NCBI GenBank assembly: GCA_037178625.1
Contig: CM074131.1
Span: 3,224,001 to 3,288,000, forward strand
Direction of reading: 5' to 3'
Source: Skeletonema tropicum
Lineage: Eukaryota; Bacillariophyta; Thalassiosirophyceae; Thalassiosirales; Thalassiosiraceae
DNA: 64,000 nucleotides
The notes beneath the pieces were generated by a model, which was not told where the DNA came from, did not search any database, and saw only the letters and a program-made list of their open reading frames with translations. Both the position numbers and the translations under genes were made by a program. Shown piece after piece: positions 62,966 to 64,000 of this stretch; position 1 is the stretch's first letter, and each line of letters begins with the position of its first letter.

Positions 62966-64000
62966 ATGAACAACACCAACTCCCTCATCGATCAAGCCAA
63001 CTACAATCTAGAAGCCGCCAAGGCAGATCTCGACCTCCACGAGGCAGAACTCGAAGCGGCCCAAGCTCGCTACAACGAAGCAAGGTCTCGTTACGATGAT
63101 GCCATGCAGAATTTTCTCGAGGCGGATTTATTACGTGTTTGTAGATGGAATCAAATGGTGAGTGTTTATATAGTTCTGTAGCGTAGCTTTAGGATATATG
63201 ATTGGGTTCGTTATCAATCTCATCATGGTTGGTTTGTATCTGTCGTGATATATATAGTATCACAGGTTAATTCAATGGAAAGAAGATCACGACGGCGATA
63301 CAATTGTGCCTACATCAAAGGATTCAACTGATGATGAGAAAAAATTGGCCAAATGGTAAGTTATAGTTGATTCATGCGGTAACATCTCCACTACTAGACA
63401 ACTTGACTAACATAATTGACATCAGGGTCCAAAATCAACGAGTCTTTTACAAATACTTCCTCAACGGTGACACCAAACACATCAAACAACATCGAATCAC
63501 CGCACTGGACAAGATAGGATTCGTATGGGATGTATATGAACATCAATGGAATGCAAAATTTGAAGAACTCAAAGAATATCACGCTGAAAAGAAAACATTT
63601 GACGTCCCAAAGAGGGAGAATGCCAAGCTTGCGACATTTGTTCTGACGATGCGCTCGGCTATGAAAAAACGGAATGAGGGGATTGTGGTACAAAAGAATA
63701 CAACGCTGACGGAGGAGCGTATCAACAAACTCAACTCAATCAACTTTCACTGGGAGTTTAAACGACCACCCAGGAATCAACAAAAGCCAACTTCTTCCTG
63801 GAATATTCACACAGATTATGATCATTTTTTTCAACTTTTATCGTCCTTCAAGGAAGAGTAAGTTTATCGAAATTGTCATATCTTCCCTTGCTAACATTTC
63901 GTCCTCACTAACTAATCATGTTGCCTTGGTCAGGTATGGGCACCTTTATGTATCAAAGATGTTGCAAGAGTGGATCAAGGGAGAAAGTGAACCATCCAAT
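62966..64000 (+). CDS. Helicase-associated (HA) domain repeat protein, 3' truncated by window
   Basis: Exons 62966-63157, 63258-63355, 63426-63857 and 63934 to beyond 64000; each intron is GT-AG and frame-consistent (acceptor at TATATATAG 63257 was chosen because the nearer CAG breaks the frame). The N-terminal ~50 residues are an Ala/Glu/Asp coiled coil (LEAAKADLDLHEAELEAAQA). Then come HA-type repeats: DEKKLAKWVQNQR, ITALDKIGFVWDVYEHQWNA, FEELKEYHAEKKTFDVPKRE, LTEERINKLNSINFHWEFK, and the start of another (YGHLYVSKMLQEWIKG). HA domains are DNA/RNA-binding helical modules often repeated without a helicase in diatoms. No helicase motor is seen so far. Confidence 0.8.

Overview
The window looks like nuclear DNA of a diatom, probably a centric species. 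The evidence is: short GT-AG introns of 60-140 bp; very long Q/N/H/S low-complexity tracts inside genes; a secreted protein with the PTxQPT-type tails common in diatoms; a tandem helicase-associated (HA) domain protein; and gene spacing of a few kb. The species assignment is inference. I found no tRNA, rRNA or CRISPR array. Many of the longest open frames begin at non-ATG codons, so I reset starts to the first sensible ATG and worked out introns by hand.

Layout. 1-2.8 kb holds two decayed genes (a Q-rich protein and a GDPD phosphodiesterase) flanking a 386-bp foldback element whose arms are perfect 82-bp palindromes. 3.8-15.4 kb holds two nearly identical 4-exon BBE-like FAD oxidase genes. 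Between them lie a divergent pair (a RING/coiled-coil protein and a DUF2439 protein) and a secreted 2OG-Fe(II) oxygenase. Two further BBE relics lie at 6.6 and 22.3 kb. 15.9-22 kb is transposon-rich, with a subterminal-repeat element and a broken MULE transposase. 22.9-31.8 kb carries a TMEM184-type membrane protein and a giant PP2C phosphatase whose catalytic core is stretched by large insertions. 32.6-34.1 kb is another TIR-bounded element.

34.9-50.2 kb is the most interesting region: a local family of unrecognised Ser-rich proteins, here called D, A, B and C. They share an N-terminal block and, in D, A and C, a C-terminal LLVEW motif. B is a C/A chimera with the structure expected from unequal crossing-over. 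It is split by a 5.07-kb Helitron2/Helentron-like insertion carrying two PIF1-helicase tails. A disabled PIF/Harbinger element sits between A and B.

51-64 kb holds a Cys-rich secreted protein with an in-frame amber codon before a hydrophobic tail, a zinc-cysteine protein with an ExoX-C-like block, an aldo-keto reductase relic, an F-box/transglutaminase-like protein, an ABC-ATPase fragment, a Kazal-type inhibitor, a polytopic membrane protein, and an HA-domain gene that runs off the right edge.
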